Shown: in pieces, positions 54,516 to 62,712 of the stretch
Layout: each line of letters begins with the position of its first letter
How positions within the stretch are numbered: the first letter of the stretch is position 1
Source: Sphingobacteriaceae bacterium DW12
GTDB taxonomy: Bacteria > Bacteroidota > Bacteroidia > Sphingobacteriales > Sphingobacteriaceae
NCBI GenBank assembly: GCA_000783305.1
Contig: JROE01000004.1
Span: forward strand, 496,001 to 560,000
Length of the DNA: 64,000 nt
Reading direction: 5' to 3'
Notes under the pieces: model-generated
Told to the model about the DNA's origin: nothing
The model's database searches: none
The model's input: the letters and a program-made list of their open reading frames with translations, nothing else
Translations under genes and position numbers: made by a program

Positions 54516-55406
54516 TTAGAACGCTATTTTTCCACCCGTAGCGGGAATAGTTGCTCCCGAAATATAAGATGCGGCTTCAGATGCCAAGAAGACAAATATC
54601 GGAGCTATCTCAGCTGGCTGTCCGGGCCGTCCCATCGGGGTATCTTTCCCGAAGTTTTCGTGATCGGGAATCGTTGACGGAATCAAGGGGGTCCATACCG
54701 GTCCTGGTGCCACAGCATTGACTCGGATTCCATTGTCCGCCTCCAACATCATCTGCGCCATATTCGCTGTGAAATTTTGGATGGCAGCCTTGGTCGCGGC
54801 ATAAGGCAGCAATATCGGGTTGGGGTGGTAGGCATTGACAGATGTGGTATTGATGATACTACTCCCCGCCAACATAAAGGGCAGTGCTTCATAGCACAAA
54901 TAAAACATGGCGTGTACATTCGTATCGAAGACCTCTCGCCATTCGTCAGCCGGAATAGACCCAAAATCTTTATACGTCCGCTGATAAGCTGCATTATTTA
55001 CTAAAATATCGATACCGCCCCATTCTTCGGTGGCTTTCGCAATAAGGTGATGGCAATGCTTCTCGGATCGAATATCACCAGGCACCAGTATAGCTTGACA
55101 CCCGGCATGCTCTACCCACTTTTTTGTATCGAGCGCATCCTCTTCCTCATTGAGGTAAGAAACCAAAATATCGGCCCCTTCCCTTGCATAAGCAATTGCA
55201 ATCGCTTTTCCTATTCCAGAATCAGCCCCCGTGATTACCGCTTTCTTTCCTACCAACAGGCCGTTCCCCCTGTAAGAGGTCTCACCGTGATCGGCTTTAG
55301 GATCAAGCAGACGCTCCAACCCGGGAGGAGACTGCGCCTGCCGTTCAAAGGGAGGCGCAGGATATTTCTCCGCAGGATTGTTGTTATGATTTATATAATC
55401 TGCCAT
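54516..55406 (-). CDS. SDR family oxidoreductase, general-stress type
   Basis: A 296-residue short-chain dehydrogenase with an N-terminal extension of about 45 residues (YPAPPFERQAQSPPG...) typical of the YdaD/YhdF general-stress group. The Rossmann loop VITGADSGIGKAIAIAYA, NNAAYQRTY, INTTSVNAY (Ser) and YAATKAA (Tyr and Lys) are intact; the C-terminus shows GRPGQPAEIAPIFVFLASE and YISGATIPATGG. Substrate not known; such enzymes are often annotated as glucose 1-dehydrogenase-like. It lies 18 nt upstream of the CinA-like gene in transcription order. Confidence 0.92.
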   Translation of the reverse strand: MADYINHNNNPAEKYPAPPFERQAQSPPGLERLLDPKADHGETSYRGNGLLVGKKAVITGADSGIGKAIAIAYAREGADILVSYLNEEEDALDTKKWVEHAGCQAILVPGDIRSEKHCHHLIAKATEEWGGIDILVNNAAYQRTYKDFGSIPADEWREVFDTNVHAMFYLCYEALPFMLAGSSIINTTSVNAYHPNPILLPYAATKAAIQNFTANMAQMMLEADNGIRVNAVAPGPVWTPLIPSTIPDHENFGKDTPMGRPGQPAEIAPIFVFLASEAASYISGATIPATGGKIAF

Positions 55407-55436
55407 AGTTGTTTTTATTCTTAAGGTGTAGAGGCA

Positions 55437-55580
55437 CTATCTATCTTTGAAAAAAAGCAGATAGAGTATGCCTAGTATAACAATCGCTATAATGATTACC
55501 CATGGAATCGTAAACCCAGCAGGTTGATCATCCGGCTCTTCAAGAATAGACTTGGGCACTTTTTTCTTTCTAAATAACAT
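55437..55580 (-). CDS. Small single-helix membrane protein
   Basis: A 47-residue product from the ATG at 55580: a basic N-terminus (MLFRKKKVPKSILEE), then one membrane helix (IPWVIIIAIVILGILYLLFF) and KDR at the end. A strong Shine-Dalgarno-like GGAGGAGG lies 4-5 nt before this ATG, which argues against the longer frame from 55637. Bacteroidota rarely use such sites. No function assigned. Confidence 0.65.
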   Translation of the reverse strand: MLFRKKKVPKSILEEPDDQPAGFTIPWVIIIAIVILGILYLLFFKDR

Positions 55581-55593
55581 CGCCTCCTCCTTT

Positions 55594-55818
55594 CTATGGT
55601 GTCTGTATAGTAGAAGTATCCGTTCTATTTGAATCAATCGGGGTTACAGAAGTATCGGTCCCGTTCAAGTTGTACCGTGACTCTTCCCCATTGGTTGGTG
55701 GAACGGCCGAAGGCTGTCCATCTCCATTATCTTGATTATTATCAGATGCGCTATTACAAGCTGTCACTGCGATTACACAACCGATACCAAGCATCATTAC
55801 TGTCTTTAATGTTTTCAT
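55594..55818 (-). CDS. Small low-complexity lipoprotein
   Basis: A 74-residue product with a lipoprotein signal (MKTLKTVMMLGIGCVIAVTAC) and a short mature part rich in Asn, Asp, Ser, Thr and Pro, with no fold visible. It starts the run lipoprotein-membrane protein-SDR-CinA on the minus strand. Possibly an abundant envelope lipoprotein; nothing more can be said. Confidence 0.65.
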   Translation of the reverse strand: MKTLKTVMMLGIGCVIAVTACNSASDNNQDNGDGQPSAVPPTNGEESRYNLNGTDTSVTPIDSNRTDTSTIQTP

Positions 55819-55851
55819 AGTCTTTTGTTTTAGTGTGACAAAACTGTTACT

Positions 55852-55901
55852 ATAAAAACACCCTTTGTAGGCTATCTGTTTGGCAGACAGCCCACAAAGG
55901 G
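55852..55901 (-). terminator. Terminator of the two-component operon
   Basis: An 18-bp stem with two mismatches (arms 55861-55878 and 55884-55901, outer part CCCTTTGT/ACAAAGGG) is followed on the minus strand by GTGTTTTTATAG. It lies 44 nt past the response-regulator stop. Confidence 0.8.
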
Positions 55902-55944
55902 CATTTATACATCCTTATCAAGTATTTATACGTAGACGGCTTTT

Positions 55945-56604
55945 CTAATGAATCAGGCCGTTTTGAAGCGCAAATTTAATCAGCGCCGGGGTATTTTTAG
56001 ATTTAGTCTTGTCAATCAAGCTTTGACGATGCCCTTCTACTGTTCGCTTGCTCAAAAATAAACGTTTGGAGATTTCCAGATTAGTCAACCCTTCGCCCAG
56101 CAGTTCCAGTACTTCCAACTCTCGTGAAGACAGGTCTAGCTCTGCTGGATCTATCTTATTTATCTGCGTAGCGTTCTTTTCGATAAGCTTGTCTATAAAT
56201 TTAATCATCAATTCCTCACAGAGGAATCGCCCCCCTTTTGCCACATGATTGACACAGAATATAAGTTCTTCGGCCGCAACGTTTTTGACCAAATAGGCTT
56301 TTGCACCACATTCAAAGGACTTGGCCACATGTTGTTCACAATCCAACATCGTCAGCACAATCACTTTAATAGCCAGGTTACGTGCTTTTACTTCTTTAAT
56401 CAGCTGGATACCATCCACGTTGTGCATACCTAGGTCGGTGATGAGGATATCTGTCTCTACCCCTGCAGATAGCAAATCCAATATCTCCTTTCCACTCCCC
56501 ACCTCTCCTACTACTTCAAAGTTATCCTGAGAGTCCAGCAGCAACTTGATTCCATTCCGGACCACTAAATGGTCTTCGGCGAGCATAATTTTGATTTTCT
56601 TCAT
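55945..56604 (-). CDS. NarL/FixJ-type response regulator
   Basis: A 219-residue regulator with an N-terminal receiver domain (acidic pair at 10-11, phosphoacceptor Asp57 in ILITDLGM, Thr in VIVLTML and Lys in AYLVKNV) and a C-terminal LuxR-type helix-turn-helix (LSSRELEVLELLGEGLTNLE, ISKRLFLSKRTVEGHRQ). Phosphorylation by the kinase encoded 2 nt upstream would trigger DNA binding. Targets are not evident; the stress-type genes on both sides are candidates by position only. Confidence 0.95.
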   Translation of the reverse strand: MKKIKIMLAEDHLVVRNGIKLLLDSQDNFEVVGEVGSGKEILDLLSAGVETDILITDLGMHNVDGIQLIKEVKARNLAIKVIVLTMLDCEQHVAKSFECGAKAYLVKNVAAEELIFCVNHVAKGGRFLCEELMIKFIDKLIEKNATQINKIDPAELDLSSRELEVLELLGEGLTNLEISKRLFLSKRTVEGHRQSLIDKTKSKNTPALIKFALQNGLIH

Positions 56605-56606
56605 AT

Positions 56607-57713
56607 TTATGTTACTTGCAAATTGACCAACACTGTGCTACCAATTTTATTGGCTTTGATTTTAATATCTCCATTATACAGATGGATCCTACTTTTTATA
56701 TTGCGCAAACCCGAGCCCTCCTGCACACATTCTTCAAGCTCCTTAGCGAAGCCTTTACCATTGTCGGTTACCTCCACAACTATGGTATCTTGCGCCGAAG
56801 ATATCTTCACTCGGACTTTGGTCGCCATCGCGTGTTTCATACAATTATTTAGCAATTCTTGTACAATCCTATAGATGGCCAACTTGAGGCCATCGGGTAG
56901 TGTTTCGCATTTTTCTTGGACCAGTGCCGTCACCTCAAATCCCGGAATCGCTATTCGCTCGGCCATTGTCTTCAATGCTGCTTTGAGGCCGAAGTCATTC
57001 AGTACAGAAGGAACCAAGTCCATAGACAGATTTCGGATTTGGTGGATAGCCTCATTCAACATCTTCTTGACAGGTACGATACGCTCTCGATAGTCATATT
57101 CTAGCACAAAATGTTGGAGGTTTAGCCGTGCAGCATAGAGCAGTTGTGCCACACTATCATGCAAAAAATTTCCTATGTCTTGTCTTTCCTGTTCTTGCGT
57201 GATGATAATAGCATCATAGACCTCCTGCTTCAGCTCCAGTAACTGTCTATTTGGGCAAAATTCTTTTTCGAATAGCAGGATGCAGTACTGATCTTCGCCA
57301 AGTTTCGTCTTGTATTTACGGACATAGGCATCTGTCATCACAATATTATTACCTTTCCTGATCAATCCGAGACTGACCAAAAGTGGGGTTACTAACGTTT
57401 TACTATTCTGCAAAATAGATTTAAAACTTAGTGCGTCCTCTTCGGTAAGATACTCAAATATGAGCCTGCCCATCATTTCCGAAGCATCGCGCCCCAACAT
57501 ATGCTCCAATCTCGAATTGACTTTAAACAGCTGAAAATACCGATCTAACAAAATAAGTCCGAATGGTCCTTCTTTGAAAAAGATATCAAAACATAGCTGA
57601 TCTCGTTCAGCCTCTTGTTCAAAAAGAGAATATTGTTCCGGCCTAGCCGATGGATTATACGGTGACGCTGAGATGACAGCTTCCCCATCAGTCTTTTTCG
57701 TGTTCATATTCAT
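56607..57713 (-). CDS. Cytoplasmic PAS-HisKA_3 sensor kinase
   Basis: A 368-residue histidine kinase without membrane helices. A PAS-like domain (about 45-165, GPFGLILLDRYFQLFKVNSRL) precedes a HisKA_3 dimerisation segment with the phosphoacceptor in FLHDSVAQLLYAARLNLQ, and an HATPase_c domain (NNCMKHAMATKVRVKI, VEVTDNGKGF, GSGLRNIKSRIHLYNG). It is the cognate partner of the response regulator 2 nt downstream. The signal must be internal. It is paralogous over its full length to the kinase at 58731-59834. Confidence 0.93.
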   Translation of the reverse strand: MNMNTKKTDGEAVISASPYNPSARPEQYSLFEQEAERDQLCFDIFFKEGPFGLILLDRYFQLFKVNSRLEHMLGRDASEMMGRLIFEYLTEEDALSFKSILQNSKTLVTPLLVSLGLIRKGNNIVMTDAYVRKYKTKLGEDQYCILLFEKEFCPNRQLLELKQEVYDAIIITQEQERQDIGNFLHDSVAQLLYAARLNLQHFVLEYDYRERIVPVKKMLNEAIHQIRNLSMDLVPSVLNDFGLKAALKTMAERIAIPGFEVTALVQEKCETLPDGLKLAIYRIVQELLNNCMKHAMATKVRVKISSAQDTIVVEVTDNGKGFAKELEECVQEGSGLRNIKSRIHLYNGDIKIKANKIGSTVLVNLQVT

Positions 57714-58048
57714 GTATCTAAAAAAATCTGAGGCTCACATTGAGTCATAAGCTCCTTTCGACTATATAGAACAACTAATCGCATTAAATGTTCTACGCTT
57801 CTTCCAATAGAATCCTTTCATTTTTGAAATATCCGGTAAAGCCTTAATGACCGTCTACATTTGATGGCCTCGTTTTAAACATAATAGATGTACCATATAT
57901 TACGTGTATTACGGGCTTTTATTGTGATTTATCATCTTACCTCCGTAATAACACGCATGCTCGCTGCTACAAATACCCGTTCACCATTTTATCTAAACTT
58001 AGCCCCAAACCCGCGGTTATATTATAGTGTAATACAAAAATCACTGCT
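57714..58048. other. 335-bp divergent interval, nothing found
   Basis: Lies between the kinase gene and the divergent unknown gene. No frame, hairpin or consensus promoter stood out in my reading; an alternative sigma factor promoter for the unknown gene cannot be excluded. Confidence 0.4.
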
Positions 58049-58681
58049 ATGAAACACGAAATCCCCACCCAACACGACGGTCGCAAAATGGATGCTTCTG
58101 AAAGCATTAGCTTTGCCCACATCGCAAATGCAATGCAGTTCTATGACGTGGCTCGGAGTCGGTTACTGCGTATCAGCCACTGGTATCAAATTGCCGAGTT
58201 GCCCATGGCAACTTTCACTCATCTTGACAACGCTGGTCAAGCAACATTACAAACACCCAACATCGGCGACTATATCCAAATCGATATCCTGGGTCCTGGT
58301 CTACCCAGTACGGATGGCTTTGACTATGTACAGATTGAGCGCATTGACGAAAGCAATGACCCCAATCTCCAAGCACTCACCATCACCCTGCGTCCCTGCG
58401 CCAACCCACTATCCACTCACGATGATGAAACGAAGCATTTCTTCAAAAATATCGCCACTTCTACCCTACAGATCCAACGTATCAATAACAGCATCAATGC
58501 GAACTATTTCGGTCGGAATGAAGTCATCAATCTAGAAGTTGATGCCTTATCCGACAAAATCCGCAATTTCATTATCGGTGCCGGCGCAAAACTGGGGGCT
58601 TCGTTTCCACAGTGGAAATCTTTACTTAAAGGGCTGCTCGACACGAATATTTCGAAAAGTGACCAGCAGCCCCCTTCTTAA
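58049..58681 (+). CDS. Unknown 210-residue protein between two kinases
   Basis: I do not recognise a family. The product has no signal peptide or membrane helix. The first half contains helix-like text (ISFAHIANAMQFYDVARSRL, LLRISHWYQIAEL) and a beta-rich part (IGDYIQIDILGPGLPSTDGF, DYVQIERIDES, ALTITLRPCANPL). The second half is helical and ends in KLGASFPQWKSLLKGLL. The frame is clean and codon use looks like that of neighbours. It stands alone on the plus strand between the two paralogous kinases, so it could be a target of their pathway, but there is no direct evidence. Confidence 0.7.
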   Translation: MKHEIPTQHDGRKMDASESISFAHIANAMQFYDVARSRLLRISHWYQIAELPMATFTHLDNAGQATLQTPNIGDYIQIDILGPGLPSTDGFDYVQIERIDESNDPNLQALTITLRPCANPLSTHDDETKHFFKNIATSTLQIQRINNSINANYFGRNEVINLEVDALSDKIRNFIIGAGAKLGASFPQWKSLLKGLLDTNISKSDQQPPS

Positions 58682-58730
58682 ACGTCCCCCCAATCACAAG
58701 CGAGGGAAAGAGCCTTCTAATGAAGGCCTC

Positions 58731-59834
58731 TTAACTCAAAAAAAGATTCGTTCGCAAGCTGGCCACGATAGCTGCACCTTCCTTTACACGTCGAATCTCC
58801 AGCTCGCCCCCGTGCAATAACACCCGATTTTGAATATTTCTAAGCCCCGAACCAAATACGATTTCATTATTTTCATCCATTTTAAACCCGCTTCCATTAT
58901 CGACAACTTCTATTTCAATACGGAATGCCTCCATTTCAGTTATTCGAATGGACATAGCCGTCGCTTGGGCATGCCTCATCCCATTGTTGATCAATTCTTG
59001 TACAATCCTGAATATACTCAGTTGCACATCTGCAGCCAGCGCATCTACCTTTTCATCTACCTGCGCATCGATCTTAAAGCTGGGCAGCGACAGCTTGTTT
59101 ACCATTTGCATGATGGACATATACAAGCCATTATCTCGTAAGAGCATCGGCGCCAGATCATTGGAAAAATCCCGAATCAACCGTATAGCTTCATGGAGCA
59201 TCTGTTGCACGGGCTGTACAGCTTCGTCATGCGCCCCATTCATTTGCAGGTGTTGCAGGTGTAAGTGGATACCATATAAGTACTGCGCCACTGTATCATG
59301 TAGAGAGGCACTGATTGCTGCCCGCTCGGCTTCCTGCGTTTGTACTATCGTGTGATATAAGATTTCATGTTGTTCCAAATATTCATCGTCCGGTCTAAAA
59401 TCATTCCGAAGTAAAAGGATGCAAAAGCATTGCTTCCCGCCCTCCCCAACAAATCCCTTCAAGAAATAAGTCATCAGTCGACTCCCATTGTAAGGGCATT
59501 TTGTCTTTATGAGTCGCAACGGAGTCAGCCATCCAAGAGAGTGTTGGCCCATCAAAGCCATCATTTTTTTCTTGCCATCCTCATACAGAAAGTCCAACAC
59601 TCGCTTCCTCTTTAGATTTCCGTCCGGAGCATCCAATATGGCTGCAGCGATTTCATTATAACGTTGAATATACCCCCTTCCATCTGTCATGACATAGCCA
59701 AAAGGGCCGTCGTGAAATATGGTATAAAATTCCTCCATTTCCTTCCATTCCTTTAGCTTTCGGTGGTTCAGTGACGGAGGCATATCCTGTTCGGCATCTC
59801 CACCACCGCTCCTATTATTCAGTATCTCTCCCAT
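58731..59834 (-). CDS. Orphan PAS-HisKA_3 sensor kinase, paralogue of 56607-57713
   Basis: A 367-residue cytoplasmic kinase with the same layout as the other kinase: PAS-like domain (about 30-160, GPFGYVMTDGRGYIQRYNEI), HisKA_3 with the histidine in SLHDTVAQYLYGIHLHLQH, and HATPase_c (INNGMRHAQATAMSIRI, IEVVDNGSGF, GSGLRNIQNRVLLHGG). No response-regulator gene is next to it, so it may signal to the regulator at 55945, form heterodimers with the other kinase, or use a distant partner. The N-terminus is poly-charged and of low complexity. Confidence 0.92.
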   Translation of the reverse strand: MGEILNNRSGGGDAEQDMPPSLNHRKLKEWKEMEEFYTIFHDGPFGYVMTDGRGYIQRYNEIAAAILDAPDGNLKRKRVLDFLYEDGKKKMMALMGQHSLGWLTPLRLIKTKCPYNGSRLMTYFLKGFVGEGGKQCFCILLLRNDFRPDDEYLEQHEILYHTIVQTQEAERAAISASLHDTVAQYLYGIHLHLQHLQMNGAHDEAVQPVQQMLHEAIRLIRDFSNDLAPMLLRDNGLYMSIMQMVNKLSLPSFKIDAQVDEKVDALAADVQLSIFRIVQELINNGMRHAQATAMSIRITEMEAFRIEIEVVDNGSGFKMDENNEIVFGSGLRNIQNRVLLHGGELEIRRVKEGAAIVASLRTNLFLS

Positions 59835-60273
59835 TATATTGCTTCAAAAAATTGGACACTATTATTCCATCTTCCGTATTTCACGATCGGAAGGGATTGT
59901 TGTTTCTATGATGTCTTGTTCGGGCTCAATAGGTCAATGGCGTTGCACCGACCCACGCTAATTTTTACGACTTTGGGCTTTCATGTTCACAAAGTCGATT
60001 TGCAAACCATGGCTATTTAGGTCTTCATATTTTGTCGTATCCCCCCTGGTGAAATCTTATTGCAATAGTTGGTTAAAGTAAGCACTTGCATTTTTTTCTT
60101 AAATCTCCTTTTCTTATGCGCCGAGTAACCTCTAGCTGTTCGGTTAAAATTAATGAAATAATTTCACAGCGATTTCAATCGAAGGGAGTGGTATATTCAA
60201 TACCGTATTTGCCTCAATATTTCAGGTATTTCACGCAGTAGGTTAATAATTCGAAGCTCGACAGGAGAAGCCC
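59835..60273. other. 439-bp interval with a short inverted repeat
   Basis: Lies between the DUF421 gene and the orphan kinase gene, both on the minus strand. The only structure seen is an 8-bp inverted repeat, CGACTTTG at 59968-59975 and CAAAGTCG at 59990-59997. It may belong to the kinase promoter region. No gene seen. Confidence 0.45.
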
Positions 60274-60951
60274 TTACACTCTTTTGGTATTGATGGCATT
60301 TGTCCATTTATCACGCTGGCATCGTGGACACTTTCGAGTAGGGGGAATATAGGAGACTACGCCGCCGCAATACATACACGCTACGAATATATCTTCCTTG
60401 TCACGAGCTACTTCTTGGTAGGCATCCGGGAAAAGGGGCAGGCCATATTTGACCTCCTTGTCTGGATAAAATAGGATACTCATGGTGCCGTCAATTTCCA
60501 ACACCGCAGTCCGCACTTGTCCTAGGTGCTCGACGGATTGGTTTCGCAATTCAGAAAAAAATTCCATTTTAGAAAAATCGCTATCACTTTCATGCTTCAT
60601 TTCAAACATCCCCTCCCTAACCACCACCATAGCCTCCCCTTCCAATATTTTATTAATAAAGACCGACTTGGAGGCCAACCACGTCACGAGTTTATAGACC
60701 ACAATCACCGAGAATAGCACCACCAGTGCGTAAATAACGGGCAGCTCTTCCTGAAACATAGGATCGCCCGCGGCAGACCCTAGGCTGAGGATAATCGCGA
60801 CTTCAAAAAGCGTCAATTGCCTAACCCCTTTTTTGCCGGACAGCCGGAGAATGACCAATATCACGATAAACATAATCACCGACCGGCCTACAATTTCCCC
60901 TACAAAATCCCACTCTGCACCTTCCAAGAATATTTTTCTAAGCTCCAACAT
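60274..60951 (-). CDS. DUF421 (YetF family) membrane protein
   Basis: A 225-residue protein with three N-terminal membrane helices (about residues 20-40, 46-62 and 68-90) and a cytoplasmic DUF421 domain (INKILEGEAMVVVREGMF, MEFFSELRNQSVEHLGQVRTA in pieces, VLEIDGTMSILFYP). The C-terminus has a small four-cysteine motif (CMYCGG and CPRCQ), which may bind zinc and is not part of every family member. YetF/YrbG-type proteins are widespread in spore-formers and soil bacteria, function unsettled. Starts 2 nt after the small gene upstream. Confidence 0.9.
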   Translation of the reverse strand: MLELRKIFLEGAEWDFVGEIVGRSVIMFIVILVILRLSGKKGVRQLTLFEVAIILSLGSAAGDPMFQEELPVIYALVVLFSVIVVYKLVTWLASKSVFINKILEGEAMVVVREGMFEMKHESDSDFSKMEFFSELRNQSVEHLGQVRTAVLEIDGTMSILFYPDKEVKYGLPLFPDAYQEVARDKEDIFVACMYCGGVVSYIPPTRKCPRCQRDKWTNAINTKRV

Positions 60952-60953
60952 AC

Positions 60954-61166
60954 TTATTTATGCTTAGGTGCTTTAGGTTCACGAGGGTGCGTATCCGGGT
61001 CAGGCATATTATTGAGCTGGTCCACTTGGGGGTCTACGCCAGCTTCACCGTCGCCCTCCTGCTTTTTGTTTCTTTTCTCCACCACCGAAGTTATGGTTTT
61101 CTCCTTTCGGGGCTGGTGCTCCTTATTCACAAGCCCCACCTTTGCATTTTCTTTTTTGATAGCCAT
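60954..61166 (-). CDS. Small charged protein cotranscribed with DUF421
   Basis: A 70-residue product rich in Lys, Glu, Asp and Pro, predicted to be disordered, with no signal peptide or helix. The gene ends 2 nt before the DUF421 start, which supports its being real and translated together. No family recognised. Confidence 0.6.
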   Translation of the reverse strand: MAIKKENAKVGLVNKEHQPRKEKTITSVVEKRNKKQEGDGEAGVDPQVDQLNNMPDPDTHPREPKAPKHK

Positions 61167-61438
61167 GATATTATTTTTTATAGTTAGATGTATATATAAC
61201 CGTCAGCGGATATCAAAAGTTTTTATACACATTGCGGACAAGGATAGCGTGAAGAATACGCTGGAATAGGATATAAATACTCAAAATCATCCTTAAACTA
61301 CTTGTTTAAGACGCAATTCAAATAGTAACAATCTAAAAATCAACACATTAAACATTTGCTCGTATTTTCCTAGCTAAACATTCAAGATAGGTCTTTGTTG
61401 ATATTATAAGAGACCCATTAAACATAAAAGGAGGAAAC

Positions 61439-61900
61439 ATGTATAACGAAAACACGACAGCAGAAATCATCAACGATTTAATTGAAATCAACAACGATCG
61501 TATTGAGGGCTACACCACGGCCTTAGAAGACTTAAAGGGCGAAGAAGATATCGATCTTCGTTCCTTGTTTGAGGATTATATCCAACAGACCCGTCAGTTC
61601 AATAGCGAATTGGCGCCTTTAGTCGTCATCAATGGGGAAGAGCCTACTACCGGCACCCGCAATTCAGGCAAACTTCACCGATTGTGGTTAGACGTCAAAG
61701 CCACCTTCAGTGGTCATGACCGCAAGAGCATACTAGAAGAGTGCGAGCGCGGTGAAGATGCCAGTAAGAAAGCTTATGAAGAAGCGCTCAAGGATTCCCC
61801 CAATTTACCGCTCAATGTGGTCGAAATTATTGGGAGCCAAGCCGAAAAGCAAAAGGCTGCCCATGATCGAATTCGAGATTTGCGCGATGCAGCAGTATAA
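61439..61900 (+). CDS. DUF2383 / PA2169-type four-helix-bundle protein
   Basis: A 153-residue helical protein with text of the PA2169 group (IINDLIEINNDRIEGYTTAL, LFEDYIQQTRQFNSELAPLV in two parts, ERGEDASKKAYEEAL). These ferritin-like bundles are often stress-induced; metal binding is possible but not shown. A strong Shine-Dalgarno-like AGGAGGAAAC stands right before the ATG, unusual in this phylum. A terminator follows. Confidence 0.9.
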   Translation: MYNENTTAEIINDLIEINNDRIEGYTTALEDLKGEEDIDLRSLFEDYIQQTRQFNSELAPLVVINGEEPTTGTRNSGKLHRLWLDVKATFSGHDRKSILEECERGEDASKKAYEEALKDSPNLPLNVVEIIGSQAEKQKAAHDRIRDLRDAAV

Positions 61901-61938
61901 TATATCCTTTCATATTAAATCTTTCATTATCTTAGGTT

Positions 61939-61975
61939 AAAGCCCGTCGTGCATATGTACGATGGGCTTTTTTAC
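61939..61975 (+). terminator. Terminator after the DUF2383 gene
   Basis: AAAGCCCGTCGT, an 8-nt loop and its complement with one G-T pair, then a T run, 39 nt past the stop. Confidence 0.85.
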
Positions 61976-62006
61976 TATTTCCCATCAGATGTACGCATCC
62001 TTAAAG

Positions 62007-62028
62007 TGTCTATTTTAGTAGACATTTT
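62007..62028. repeat. Short inverted repeat upstream of the 36-codon gene
   Basis: TGTCTA (62007-62012) and TAGACA (62019-62024) flank TTTTAG; A/T pairs extend the stem, and TTTT follows on the plus strand. Operator or small terminator, 200 nt before the gene at 62226. Confidence 0.4.
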
Positions 62029-62225
62029 CTAAAAGCTTAGTATTCCAAACAAGTATTACATTCTCATGAGACACAAAATATTTAAAATGCTAATAAATAG
62101 CACATTAACAACACACAAACTTAAGTAAAATCTATATATGCTAGAGGATTTCCTATATTTTGCATCACTTTTGCAAAGTATAGCATGAGTTACTAATAGA
62201 ATATTAAACCCAAAAAAACATTACA

Positions 62226-62336
62226 ATGAAAACTACTGAAATCAACGCAGCAAAACTTGGACTGGAAAAAGGATATTATCTATTACTCATGGCTATACTA
62301 GAGACTCCCGAGTCTAAGAATGAGGATGAGGACTAG
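62226..62336 (+). CDS. 36-residue acidic-tailed peptide gene
   Basis: A small frame of 36 codons starting ATG AAA. The peptide has a mixed N-terminus (MKTTEINAAKLGLEKG), a short hydrophobic core (YYLLLMAILE) and an acidic end (TPESKNEDED). It is followed, 37 nt past the stop, by a clear rho-independent terminator, and is preceded by an A/T-rich leader with TATATTTTG at about 62153-62161, close to the promoter element. A separate transcript is therefore likely. I know no family for it; it is too short for homology by eye. Candidates are a small regulatory or membrane-associated protein or a precursor peptide. Confidence 0.55.
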   Translation: MKTTEINAAKLGLEKGYYLLLMAILETPESKNEDED

Positions 62337-62373
62337 TCACACCCGAACGCTTTATACAACTATATACTTTTAG

Positions 62374-62410
62374 ACCATCTATCTTTTACAGCAGATAGGT
62401 GGTTTTTTTT
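62374..62410 (+). terminator. Terminator after the 36-codon gene
   Basis: ACCATCTATCT (62374-62384) pairs with AGATAGGTGGT (62393-62403) with one G-T pair, loop of 8 nt, then eight T. Confidence 0.88.
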
Positions 62411-62580
62411 GCTTCCTTGCGATGTGATCTCCGTGCCAGCTTTACTCGTTGAAGCTGCGACTTTTATCCTACCTCCGCGTATAAAATCACAAATAAAATG
62501 TTTAATACCTGAAATACACCGAACTACAAACATCGTCTCCAATCGGTTGTTTTTTGAATAGTACGTTAAATTGACAGCTT

Positions 62581-62691
62581 ATGTCTTTGTCCATCATCTT
62601 CGGAATACTCTTAATCATCCTTGCATTATATCTGATTATGCGATATAGAGGCCAAGGGGGCGCAAGACATCGCAACAGATCGAATCGATAA
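62581..62691 (+). CDS. 36-residue single-helix membrane peptide
   Basis: A 36-codon frame with one clear membrane helix (SIIFGILLIILALYLIM) and a very basic end (RYRGQGGARHRNRSNR). The positive-inside rule places the tail in the cytoplasm. It ends 21 nt before the DUF4142 gene, so it may be cotranscribed. Resembles the small TM proteins often found in stress clusters; no family recognised. Not certain to be translated. Confidence 0.5.
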   Translation: MSLSIIFGILLIILALYLIMRYRGQGGARHRNRSNR

Positions 62692-62712
62692 CATTTTTAA
62701 AATATTCGCACT

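Noticed and set aside
62360..62542. 60-codon minus-strand frame after the 36-codon gene
   Set aside because: It runs through the terminator stem and has no family-like text.
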